This document shows, piece by piece, positions 39,397 through 47,069 of a stretch of 64,000 nt of DNA; the first letter of the stretch is position 1; each line of letters begins with the position of its first letter. The stretch lies in assembly GCF_011193355.1 (NCBI RefSeq), contig NZ_CP049780.1:2518556-2582555 (forward strand), given 5' to 3'. The notes beneath the pieces were generated by a model that saw only the letters and a list, made by a program, of their open reading frames with translations, was not told the origin of the DNA and did not search any database. Source of the stretch: Streptomyces sp. JB150 (lineage in GTDB: Bacteria; Actinomycetota; Actinomycetes; Streptomycetales; Streptomycetaceae). The position numbers and the translations under genes are program-made.

Positions 39397-40269
39397 GTGG
39401 CGTCGGGAGCGGAGCTGCGGGAGCTGGAGTGCTTCCTGGTGCTCGCGGAGGAGCTGCACTTCGGGCGGACCGGGGAGCGGCTGTACGTCTCGCAGTCCCG
39501 GGTGAGTCAGCTGCTGCGCTCCCTGGAGCGGCGGATCGGCGCCCGCCTGGTCCACCGGTCCAGCCGCCGGGTGGCGCTCACCCCGCTGGGTGAACGCCTG
39601 CTCGGTGAGCTGCGCCCGGCGTACGACGCGCTGCGCTCGGCCGTGGACGGTGCCCGCGCGGCGGCCCGCGGTGTCACCGGCACGCTGCGGGTGGGCTTCC
39701 AGGGGACGGCGAACGCGCGGCTGATCGATGCGGTCGCCGCGTTCGAGCGGGACCGTCCGGGGTGCGCGGCCGAGCTGGTGGAGATCCCGTTCGCGGATCC
39801 GTTCGGCGCGGTGCGCGACGGTTCGGTGGACGCCGCGGTCGTCCTGCTGCCGGTCGAGGAGCCGGACCTGGTCCGGGGCCCGGTCTTCTCGCGCCGGCGC
39901 CTGACCGTCGCCGTGTCCGCGCGGCACCCGCTCGCCGCCCGCTCCTCGGTGCGCGCCGCCGACCTGGCCTCGGTGCCCCTGGTCACGGCCGCCGCGCCGG
40001 CCCCGGCCTACTGGCGCGCGGCCCAGGCGCCCGGCCCCGTCGCCGGTCCGGCGGTGACCACCCTCCAGGAGGGCCTGACCCGGGTCGCGACCGGCCGCGC
40101 CGCCCTGCTGCTGTGCCTGCCGACGGCCGCCCACCATCACCGCGAGGACGTCGCCTACGTCCCGGTCGACGACCTGCCCGACTCGGCGCTGGCCGTGGTG
40201 TGGCACCGCGACCGGGAGACGGAGCCGGTGCGGGCGTTCGCGCGGGCGGTGGCGGAGGGCCGGGACTGA
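39397..40269 (+). CDS. LysR-family transcriptional regulator
   Basis: DNA-binding regulator of 290 aa. The N-terminal helix-turn-helix reads ELHFGRTGERLYVSQSRVSQ, and LERRIGARLVHRSSRRVALT completes the wing. The C-terminal LysR substrate domain follows, with LRVGFQGTANARLIDAV. The GTG at 39397 follows a G-rich tract. It likely controls the divergent MFS gene. Its last codons and stop are duplicated directly downstream. Confidence 0.9.
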   Translation: MASGAELRELECFLVLAEELHFGRTGERLYVSQSRVSQLLRSLERRIGARLVHRSSRRVALTPLGERLLGELRPAYDALRSAVDGARAAARGVTGTLRVGFQGTANARLIDAVAAFERDRPGCAAELVEIPFADPFGAVRDGSVDAAVVLLPVEEPDLVRGPVFSRRRLTVAVSARHPLAARSSVRAADLASVPLVTAAAPAPAYWRAAQAPGPVAGPAVTTLQEGLTRVATGRAALLLCLPTAAHHHREDVAYVPVDDLPDSALAVVWHRDRETEPVRAFARAVAEGRD

Positions 40270-40300
40270 GGGAGGAGGTGGCGGAGGGCCGGGACTGAGG
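40248..40300 (+). repeat. 24-bp direct repeat copying the LysR gene's stop codon
   Basis: Identical 24-bp copies at 40248-40271 and 40277-40300, separated by 5 bp. Each contains GTGGCGGAGGGCCGGGACTG, that is the last codons (VAEGRD) and the TGA. The copies are identical, so the duplication is young or maintained. Confidence 0.85.
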
Positions 40301-40334
40301 CGGGCGGCGAGCGGTGCGGCGGGCCCCCGTGGTC

Positions 40335-40399
40335 CCCCTACGGCCGCCGCGCCCCGCACCCCCTACGGCCGCCGCACCCCTTGCCCCTACGGCCGCCGC
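40335..40399 (-). repeat. three copies of a 16-bp unit covering the DUF1203 gene's stop
   Basis: CCCCTACGGCCGCCGC occurs at 40335, 40360 and 40384. The third copy includes the stop (CTA on the plus strand) and last codons (RRP) of the minus-strand DUF1203 gene; the other two lie in its 3' untranslated region. The spacing is 24-25 bp, like the neighbouring LysR repeat. Confidence 0.85.
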
Positions 40400-40863
40400 A
40401 CCTCGTACAGGAAGCACCCGTACTCCACGGCCCGCACGTGCACGAGCGCCACCTCGGGATCGGCGTACGCCTGCGCGAGGGCGTCCTCGAAGGACTCGGG
40501 CGGGGTGACCAGGTGCCCGCCGAGGATGCGGCCGTCGGCGGAGTAGCGGCGCAGCACGCGGTGGGAGTTCGTGAAGGGCAGGCCGTCACCCTCGGGGCCG
40601 GGGCAGTCGGCGGCGTGGACGAAGACGGGGCCCTGCTCGTCGTAGGCGCCGGGGTCGGCGCCCGTGCGGGCCGCCCAGCGGCGCAGCGGGGCGTAGGAGA
40701 CCAGGGCGATGGTCTCGCCGGCGGTGCTGCGGCGCAGGCAGCAGCGCAGCGGGGCGCCGCCCTCCTCGTCGGTCACGGGGACCATCGGGCGCCCGGCGTC
40801 GTCGGTGGAGCGCAGCTCCTTCAGGACGTCCGGCGGGACGGGCTGTGCGGTGTACGTGGTCAT
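40387..40863 (-). CDS. DUF1203 family protein
   Basis: Protein of 158 aa matching DUF1203 as I know it: APLRCCLRRSTAGETIALVS, YAPLRRWA, QGPVFVHAADCPGP and RAVEYGCFLYEVRRP. It has conserved Cys and His residues but no known activity. No signal peptide is seen. The ATG at 40863 lies 112 nt from the divergent aminopeptidase N gene. Function is unknown. Confidence 0.82.
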   Translation of the reverse strand: MTTYTAQPVPPDVLKELRSTDDAGRPMVPVTDEEGGAPLRCCLRRSTAGETIALVSYAPLRRWAARTGADPGAYDEQGPVFVHAADCPGPEGDGLPFTNSHRVLRRYSADGRILGGHLVTPPESFEDALAQAYADPEVALVHVRAVEYGCFLYEVRRP

Positions 40864-40975
40864 GGCCCCAGGGTCCTGCGCGGCGGACCCGTCGACCGGC
40901 GGGATACGGACATCGCGTTCTGTGCGGGTCCCGTGGAAGGATGGCGCAACCCACACATATCGAGGAGATGACCGC

Positions 40976-43567
40976 GTGCCTGGCACAAACCTGACTCGCG
41001 AAGAGGCGCAGCAGCGGGCGAAGCTGCTCACCGTTGACTCGTACGAGATCGATCTCGACCTCTCCGGGGCGCAGGAGGGCGGGACGTTCCGGTCCGCGAC
41101 CACGGTGCGCTTCGATGTCGCGGAGAACGGTGCGGAGTCGTTCATCGACCTGGTGGCCCCGGCCGTCCACGAGGTGACCCTCAACGGTGACTCGCTCGAC
41201 CCGGCCGAGGTCTTCGCGGACTCCCGGATCGCCCTGCCCCGCCTGCTGGAGGGCCGCAACGTCCTGCGGGTCGTCGCCGACTGCGCGTACACCAACACCG
41301 GTGAGGGCCTGCACCGGTTCGTCGACCCGGTCGACGACCAGGCGTACCTGTACACCCAGTTCGAGGTGCCGGACGCCCGCCGGGTCTTCGCCTCGTTCGA
41401 GCAGCCGGACCTGAAGGCCACGTTCCGGTTCACCGTGCGGGCGCCGGAGGGCTGGACGGTGATCTCGAACTCGCCGACGCCGGAGCCGAAGGACAACGTC
41501 TGGGAGTTCGCGCCGACGCCGCGCATCTCCACGTACATCACCGCGCTCATCGCGGGCCCGTACCACAGCGTGCACAGCGTGTACGAGAAGGACGGGCAGT
41601 CCGTCCCGCTCGGCATCTACTGCCGCCCGTCGCTCGCCGAGTTCCTCGACGCGGACGCCATCTTCGAGGTGACCCGGCAGGGCTTCGAGTGGTTCCAGGA
41701 GAAGTTCGACTACGCGTACCCGTTCGAGAAGTACGACCAGCTGTTCGTGCCGGAGTTCAACGCGGGCGCGATGGAGAACGCGGGCGCGGTGACCATCCGC
41801 GACCAGTACGTGTTCCGCTCGAAGGTGACGGACGCGGCGTACGAGGTGCGCGCGGAGACCATCCTGCACGAGCTGGCCCACATGTGGTTCGGCGACCTGG
41901 TCACCATGGAGTGGTGGAACGACCTGTGGCTGAACGAGTCGTTCGCCACCTACACGTCGATCGCCTGCCAGGCCGCGGCGCCCGGCTCGCGCTGGCCGCA
42001 CTCGTGGACCACGTTCGCGAACTCGATGAAGACGTGGGCGTACCGGCAGGACCAGCTGCCGTCCACGCACCCGATCATGGCGGACATCCGCGACCTGGAC
42101 GACGTGCTCGTCAACTTCGACGGCATCACGTACGCCAAGGGCGCGAGCGTGCTGAAGCAGCTGGTGGCGTACGTCGGCGAGGACGAGTTCTTCCGCGGCG
42201 TGCAGGCGTACTTCAAGCGGCACGCGTTCGGCAACACCCGCCTGTCGGACCTGCTGGGCGCGCTGGAGGAGACCTCCGGCCGCGACCTGAAGACCTGGTC
42301 GCGCAAGTGGCTGGAGACGGCGGGCATCAACATCCTGCGCCCCGAGATCGAGACGGACCAGGAGGACGGCGCCGGGGTCATCACCTCCTTCGGCATCCGG
42401 CAGGAGGCCCCGGCGCTGCCCGCGGGCGCGAAGGGCGAGCCGACGCTGCGCCCGCACCGCATCGCGGTCGGCCTGTACGACCTCGACGAGGCGTCCGGCA
42501 AGCTGGTGCGCACCGAGCGCGTCGAGCTGGACGTCGACGGGGAACTGACGGACGTACCGCAGCTGGTGGGCAAGCGCCGGCCGGCCGTCGTGCTGCTCAA
42601 CGACGACGACCTGTCGTACGCGAAGGTCCGGCTGGACGAGGCGTCGCTGCGGACCGTCACCGAGCACCTGGGCGACTTCGCGCAGTCCCTGCCGCGCGCG
42701 CTGTGCTGGGCGTCGGCGTGGGACATGACGCGCGACGGGGAGCTGGCGACCCGCGACTACCTGTCCCTGGTGCTGTCCGGCATCGGCAAGGAGTCCGACA
42801 TCGGCGTGGTGCAGTCGCTGCACCGCCAGGTGAAGCTGGCGATCGACCTGTACGCCGACCCGGCCGCCCGCGAGACGCTGCTCGCCCGCTGGACCGAGGC
42901 GACGCTGGCCCACCTGCGGTCCGCCGCGCCGGGCGGCGACCACCAGCTGGCCTGGGCGCGGGCGTTCGCGGCGACGGCCCGCACGCCGGAGCAGCTGGAC
43001 CTCCTGGAGGGCCTGCTGGACGGCACGCAGTCGGTCGAGGGCCTGGTCGTGGACACCGAGCTGCGCTGGGCGTTCGTGCAGCGGCTGGCCGCGGTGGGCC
43101 GCTACGACGAGGCGGAGATCGCCGCCGAGTACGAGCGGGACAGGACGGCGGCGGGCGAGCGGCACGCCGCCACGGCCCGCGCCGCCCGCCCGACGGCCGA
43201 GGCGAAGGCAGAGGCCTGGGCGTCGGTCGTGGAGTCGGACAAGCTGCCGAACGCCGTGCAGGAGGCGGTGATCTCCGGCTTCGTCCAGACCGACCAGCGT
43301 GAGCTGCTCGCGCCGTACGCGGACCGGTTCTTCGAGGTGGTCAAGGACGTGTGGGAGTCCCGCTCCCACGAGATGGCCCAGCAGATCGCCGTCGGCCTGT
43401 ACCCGTCGGTCCAGATCTCCCGCGAGACGCTGGACAAGACGGACGCCTGGCTCGCCTCCGCCGGGCCGGGCGCGGCACTGCGCCGGCTGGTCTCGGAGTC
43501 CCGGGCGGGCGTCGAACGCGCCCTGAGGGCCCAGGCGGCGGACGCGGCGGCGGGCGCCGCCCAGTAG
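40976..43567 (+). CDS. pepN: aminopeptidase N (M1), second copy
   Basis: Zinc aminopeptidase of 863 aa. GAMEN starts at residue 264; HELAHMWFGDL (His298) and LNESFATY give the HExxH-x18-E zinc site. The C-terminal helical domain has DHQLAWARAFAATART, nearly identical in style to the copy at 21685-24261. The GTG at 40976 follows GAGGAGAT. Two M1 enzymes 17 kb apart probably differ in specificity. A strong terminator follows. Confidence 0.95.
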   Translation: MPGTNLTREEAQQRAKLLTVDSYEIDLDLSGAQEGGTFRSATTVRFDVAENGAESFIDLVAPAVHEVTLNGDSLDPAEVFADSRIALPRLLEGRNVLRVVADCAYTNTGEGLHRFVDPVDDQAYLYTQFEVPDARRVFASFEQPDLKATFRFTVRAPEGWTVISNSPTPEPKDNVWEFAPTPRISTYITALIAGPYHSVHSVYEKDGQSVPLGIYCRPSLAEFLDADAIFEVTRQGFEWFQEKFDYAYPFEKYDQLFVPEFNAGAMENAGAVTIRDQYVFRSKVTDAAYEVRAETILHELAHMWFGDLVTMEWWNDLWLNESFATYTSIACQAAAPGSRWPHSWTTFANSMKTWAYRQDQLPSTHPIMADIRDLDDVLVNFDGITYAKGASVLKQLVAYVGEDEFFRGVQAYFKRHAFGNTRLSDLLGALEETSGRDLKTWSRKWLETAGINILRPEIETDQEDGAGVITSFGIRQEAPALPAGAKGEPTLRPHRIAVGLYDLDEASGKLVRTERVELDVDGELTDVPQLVGKRRPAVVLLNDDDLSYAKVRLDEASLRTVTEHLGDFAQSLPRALCWASAWDMTRDGELATRDYLSLVLSGIGKESDIGVVQSLHRQVKLAIDLYADPAARETLLARWTEATLAHLRSAAPGGDHQLAWARAFAATARTPEQLDLLEGLLDGTQSVEGLVVDTELRWAFVQRLAAVGRYDEAEIAAEYERDRTAAGERHAATARAARPTAEAKAEAWASVVESDKLPNAVQEAVISGFVQTDQRELLAPYADRFFEVVKDVWESRSHEMAQQIAVGLYPSVQISRETLDKTDAWLASAGPGAALRRLVSESRAGVERALRAQAADAAAGAAQ

Positions 43568-43583
43568 CGTCCCGCAGTACGCG

Positions 43584-43620
43584 GGTGGGGGCGCCCGGTG
43601 CCGCACCGGGCGCCCCCACC
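43584..43620 (+). terminator. strong intrinsic hairpin after aminopeptidase N
   Basis: Perfect 17-bp arms, GGTGGGGGCGCCCGGTG and CACCGGGCGCCCCCACC, with a 3-nt loop. There is no T-run. Confidence 0.85.
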
Positions 43621-43714
43621 GGGCCTAGGACTCACGGGGTACGGCCAAGGGGGTACGGCGAACCCCTCCGCGGAGGGACGCGCACCCGCGTACCGGCGCC
43701 CTACCGTCGAGGGC

Positions 43715-44341
43715 ATGAAGATCGCCATTCTCGGAACGGGCACGGTGGGCCGCCACCTCGCCCAGGGCTGGCTGCGGGCCGGTCATGACGTCGTCCTCGG
43801 TTCCCGCAAGCCCGAGGAGGCCCGGCCGCGCGCCGGGGGCCTGCCGGTGACGGACCTCGCCTCGGCCGTGGCCGACGCGCCGGTCGTGGTCAACGCGACA
43901 CCGGGCACCGCCTCGGTGGAGCTGCTGACGTCCGTGGGAGCGGACGCGCTGGCCGGGAAGGTGCTGCTGGACGTCGCCGTCGGGTTCACCGGGGGCGGCG
44001 ACCTGTCGCACCTCGGGGAGAGCCTGGGCGAGGAGATCCAGCGGACCTTCCCGGCGACCCGGGTCGTCAAGTCCCTCTGCACCGTCGACAGCGAGCTGAT
44101 GATCGCGCCCGGCTCGGTCGAGGGCCCCTCCACCCTCTTCCTCTCCGGTGACGACGCGGACGCCAAGCGCACGGTCCTCGGCCTCCTGCGCGACCTGGGC
44201 TGGCCGGAGGGCTCCCTCCTCGACCTCGGCGGCATCACCACGGCCCGCGGACAGGAGCACTACAGCCTGCTGTTCCTCGCCATCGCCAAGGCCCTGGGGT
44301 CGTACGGCTTCGGGATCCAGGTGGTGAGGGAGAGGGCCTGA
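43715..44341 (+). CDS. NADPH-dependent F420 reductase-like/Rossmann oxidoreductase
   Basis: Rossmann-fold protein of 208 aa. MKIAILGTGTVGRHLAQGW starts with the dinucleotide motif GTGTVG, and VLGSRKPEE contains the Ser-Arg pair typical of NADP binding. VNATPGTAS, VKSLCTVDSELM and LDLGGITTARGQEHY match the F420-dependent NADP oxidoreductase (NPD-like) family. It could reduce F420 or a small substrate with NADPH. It is convergent with the gene at 44351 and appears monocistronic. Confidence 0.83.
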   Translation: MKIAILGTGTVGRHLAQGWLRAGHDVVLGSRKPEEARPRAGGLPVTDLASAVADAPVVVNATPGTASVELLTSVGADALAGKVLLDVAVGFTGGGDLSHLGESLGEEIQRTFPATRVVKSLCTVDSELMIAPGSVEGPSTLFLSGDDADAKRTVLGLLRDLGWPEGSLLDLGGITTARGQEHYSLLFLAIAKALGSYGFGIQVVRERA

Positions 44342-44350
44342 CGGCCGGGG

Positions 44351-45097
44351 TCACCCGCCGAGCCTGACCGGGCCGAGCCCCGACGGCAGATGCCGCACGG
44401 CCACTGCCACGGCCTCCCGCGCGGTGGCGAACACGCCGAGGTCCGGGGAGGCCATGCTCCTCCCCACCCCGTACCGGCCGTCGCTGCGGGCCGCCAGATG
44501 CGGTCCGACGACGGTCAGGTCCGGGCGGGTCGTGACCGAGAAGCGCAGCGCCCAGTGGCTGGTGAACGGATAGAGGGCGCGCAGCGCCGGCTGGGCGTAC
44601 GCCGCCTCGATCAGGGCCCGGTGGGTGTCCCGCCAGACGTACTCCAGTTCCTCCGCCTGCCGGCGCAGGCCCTGCCACTCGGATTCCGCCATCAGCGCGG
44701 GATCCGGGTCGGGCGTCTCGATCCGTCCGGTCAGGTGCACGAAGGGCGCCGCCCTGCGGATGCCGTCCAGCGCGGTCCCGTCGTGCCAGGCGCGTGCGGC
44801 GGCGGCGAGCTGCGCCAGGTCCGCTGTCCCGCCGTCGACCAGGGGCATGCCCTGGAACGGCTCCGTACCGCGGATCGACCACCGCCGCTCGTGCCGCGAC
44901 GCGCTGATCTCCAGCGGTGCGCGGTGCGGCAGGAGGCTCTCGGCCGTCGCGTGCAGCAGGGGCTGGTGGTCCGACGCCCTGAAGGGAACGCCGCCGTGAC
45001 CGGGACGGCGCTCCGCCTCGGCCCGAAGCGCCGCGGCGAGGCTGCCGCGGGCCGCGACCTCGGGGTAGAGAACGGCGGGATCACTCGGTGTGGGCAC
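44351..45097 (-). CDS. hypothetical protein, possibly DUF6193
   Basis: Protein of 248 aa without signal or TM segment. RWSIRGTEPFQGMPLVDGGT, AQPALRALYPFTSHWALRFS and GVFATAREAVAVAVRHLP are the most distinctive stretches. They recall the DUF6193 family of Streptomyces, but I am not certain. The GTG at 45097 has GAGGGGAA at good spacing, better than upstream in-frame starts (45172). I cannot assign a function. Confidence 0.65.
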   Translation of the reverse strand: MPTPSDPAVLYPEVAARGSLAAALRAEAERRPGHGGVPFRASDHQPLLHATAESLLPHRAPLEISASRHERRWSIRGTEPFQGMPLVDGGTADLAQLAAAARAWHDGTALDGIRRAAPFVHLTGRIETPDPDPALMAESEWQGLRRQAEELEYVWRDTHRALIEAAYAQPALRALYPFTSHWALRFSVTTRPDLTVVGPHLAARSDGRYGVGRSMASPDLGVFATAREAVAVAVRHLPSGLGPVRLGG

Positions 45098-45168
45098 GGC
45101 TTCCCCTCGCGCTGGTCCGGTCGGGTCCGGTCCCCGACGCGCCATCTTGATCGCCACGGGAGGAGGGG

Positions 45169-45395
45169 TCAACGCCCCGCCGCCTCCCGCAGCGCCCGCA
45201 GCACCCTTCCCACCGCCGGTGCCTCCTGTGCGCCCCTGCGCACGGCCGCGGCGACGTGGTCGCGGCCTGGTTGACGAGGGTGCTGTAGACGGCGACGCCG
45301 AGGAAGGACGCGAGGACGACGAAGCGGAGGTGACGTGGGGGTGGGTGCGGGGGGTGGGTGCGGGGGGTGGTGGTCCTGTGCAGGACGGGTGCCAC
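45169..45395 (-). pseudogene. small membrane protein gene with apparent frameshift
   Basis: GTG at 45395 follows AAGGACCTCC. The first 50 codons give a Pro/His-rich start and one TM-like segment (FVVLASFLGVAVYSTLVNQ). Beyond that the frame becomes Cys/Arg/Gly-rich and implausible. A shift of one base near 45270 gives RDHVAAAVRRGAQEAPAVGR and VLRALREAAGR, ending at a TGA (45171-45169) with typical codon use. Either the gene is broken or the sequence has an error. Confidence 0.4.
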
Positions 45396-45430
45396 GGAGG
45401 TCCTTTCGGTGGCCGGGGAGATCGGTGGAT

Positions 45431-46390
45431 CTACCGTCGCAACGCGGAACCCGTCACGTCCATCGAATCTTCTCGACCGTTCCTTTCCTCAGAACTGAAC
45501 GATCCGGTGGCCACTCGCGAAGCCGCCTCCGGCGCTTTCGCGCGCGGCGCGAGCTGTCCCGCCACCGTCGCGCCGAAGGCGAGCGCCATGCCCCCCAGTT
45601 GCAGCGGGGTCAGCGCCTGCCCGAGCGCGGCCCAGCCGACGACGGCGGCGGTGAGCGGGGACAGCGGCCCGAGGAAGGTGACCTGGGTGGCGGTGAGCCC
45701 GCCGATGCCGTGGAACCAGAGCCAGTAGGCGAGCGCGGTGTTGGCGAGGGAGAGGTAGAGGTAGCCGCCGACGGCGGGCGCGTCCAGGGCGGGCGGCGCG
45801 CCCTCGACGAGGAAGGCGACGGGAGCGATGATCAGCCCGCCGGCGGTCAGCTGCCAGCCGGTGAGCGCGAGCGGTCCGACGCCGTCGGGGCGGCCCCAGC
45901 GCTTGGTGAGCACGGTCCCGGCGGACATGGAGAGGGTCGAGCCGAGCGCGGCCAGCACGCCGAGGGTGTCCAGGGCGCCGGCCGCCTTCAGGACCACGAG
46001 GCTGACCCCGCACGCGGCGGCGATCGCGGCGAGCACGGCCCTCAGGGTGGCCCGCTGACCCAGCAGCAGGGCCGAGAGCCCGATGACGAACAGCGGCCCC
46101 ACCGAGCCGACGACCGCGGCGAGCCCGCCGGGCAGCCGGTACGCCGAGAGGAACAGCAGCGGGAAGAACGCGCCGATGTTGAGCGCGCCGAGCACCGCCG
46201 CCTTGCCCCACCACAGGCCGCGCGGCAGCACCCGGGCGAGGGCGAGGAGCAGCAGCCCGGCGGGCAGGGCGCGCGCCAGGGCGGTGAACAGGGGGCGGTC
46301 CGGGGGCAGGAACTCGGTGGTGACGGCGTAGGTGGTGCCCCAGGAGACGGGGGCGAGGGCGGTGAGCAGGACGGTGGCGGAGCGCTTCAT
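45431..46390 (-). CDS. EamA/DMT-superfamily transporter
   Basis: Membrane exporter of 319 aa with ten hydrophobic segments in two EamA repeats, beginning MKRSATVLLTALAPVSWGTT. FLPPDRPLFTALARALPAGL is the usual loop after TM1. The ATG at 46390 follows AAGGGG. It is divergent from a MarR regulator, with a perfect palindrome between, so it is probably derepressed by a MarR ligand. The substrate is unknown; metabolites or drugs are typical. The last 25 residues are hydrophilic. Confidence 0.88.
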   Translation of the reverse strand: MKRSATVLLTALAPVSWGTTYAVTTEFLPPDRPLFTALARALPAGLLLLALARVLPRGLWWGKAAVLGALNIGAFFPLLFLSAYRLPGGLAAVVGSVGPLFVIGLSALLLGQRATLRAVLAAIAAACGVSLVVLKAAGALDTLGVLAALGSTLSMSAGTVLTKRWGRPDGVGPLALTGWQLTAGGLIIAPVAFLVEGAPPALDAPAVGGYLYLSLANTALAYWLWFHGIGGLTATQVTFLGPLSPLTAAVVGWAALGQALTPLQLGGMALAFGATVAGQLAPRAKAPEAASRVATGSFSSEERNGREDSMDVTGSALRR

Positions 46391-46476
46391 GGCGGACCCC
46401 TTCGAGGCGTTGAGGTGGCCGCTGCGTTGAGGTGGCCTGCGCGAACGGCTTGGCACCATCAGCTTGGCAGTGATTA

Positions 46477-46490
46477 GCTTAGCGCTAAGC
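46477..46490. promoter_or_regulatory. MarR operator candidate
   Basis: GCTTAGCGCTAAGC is a perfect 14-bp palindrome, unusually AT-rich here, between the divergent EamA and MarR genes. Partial copies (TTAGC, AGCTTGGCA) flank it upstream. MarR proteins bind such palindromes, so autoregulation and control of the transporter are likely. Confidence 0.65.
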
Positions 46491-46547
46491 AAGTGTCCGT
46501 AAAGCTACTTTCTTGCGGCCGACCCATCTCGCGCGGATACTCCTGCC

Positions 46548-47069
46548 ATGACGCAGAGCCCGCCGACCGCCCCGGACCAGCCCGCCCCCGACGCGGTGGA
46601 CGCGATCATCGAGCAGTGGGCGGCCGTACGCCCCGACCTCGACACCCGCGCGATGGAGGTCTTCGGCCGCATTTACCGGCTCTCGCGCGCGATGGGCGAC
46701 CGTACGGAGAAGGCGTACGCCCGCTTCGGCATCTCCCGCGGCGAGTTCGACGTCCTCGCGACGCTGCGCCGGGCCGGCGAGCCGTACACCCTCTCCCCCC
46801 GGCAGCTGTCCGCCACCCTGATGCTCACCACCGGCGGCATGACCGGCCGCCTCGACAAACTGGAGCGCGCCGGTCTGCTGCGCCGCTCCCCCGACCCGCA
46901 CGACCGCCGCGGCCTGCAGGTCACCCTCACCGACGAGGGCCTCGCCCTCATCGAGGAGGCCGTCGGCGCGGGTGTCGCCACCCAGACGGAGGCCCTGGCC
47001 GCCCTCACCGACGAACAGGCCCGCCACCTGGCGGACCTGCTGCGACGGCTGCTGGCGGCGACCGTCTAG
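46548..47069 (+). CDS. MarR-family transcriptional regulator
   Basis: Winged-helix regulator of 173 aa. LSPRQLSATLMLTTGGMTGR is the recognition region and LERAGLLRRSPDPHDRRGLQ the wing, as in canonical MarR. Long helices at both ends form the dimer interface. It is divergent from the EamA exporter. Its stop overlaps that of the convergent FAD monooxygenase gene by 4 nt, so the two transcripts are antisense at their ends. Confidence 0.92.
   Translation: MTQSPPTAPDQPAPDAVDAIIEQWAAVRPDLDTRAMEVFGRIYRLSRAMGDRTEKAYARFGISRGEFDVLATLRRAGEPYTLSPRQLSATLMLTTGGMTGRLDKLERAGLLRRSPDPHDRRGLQVTLTDEGLALIEEAVGAGVATQTEALAALTDEQARHLADLLRRLLAATV

Noticed and set aside
40586..43606. Minus-strand open frame opposite the second aminopeptidase N
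   Set aside because: Again a shadow frame: no recognisable domain, and the real gene has GAMEN and HExxH.
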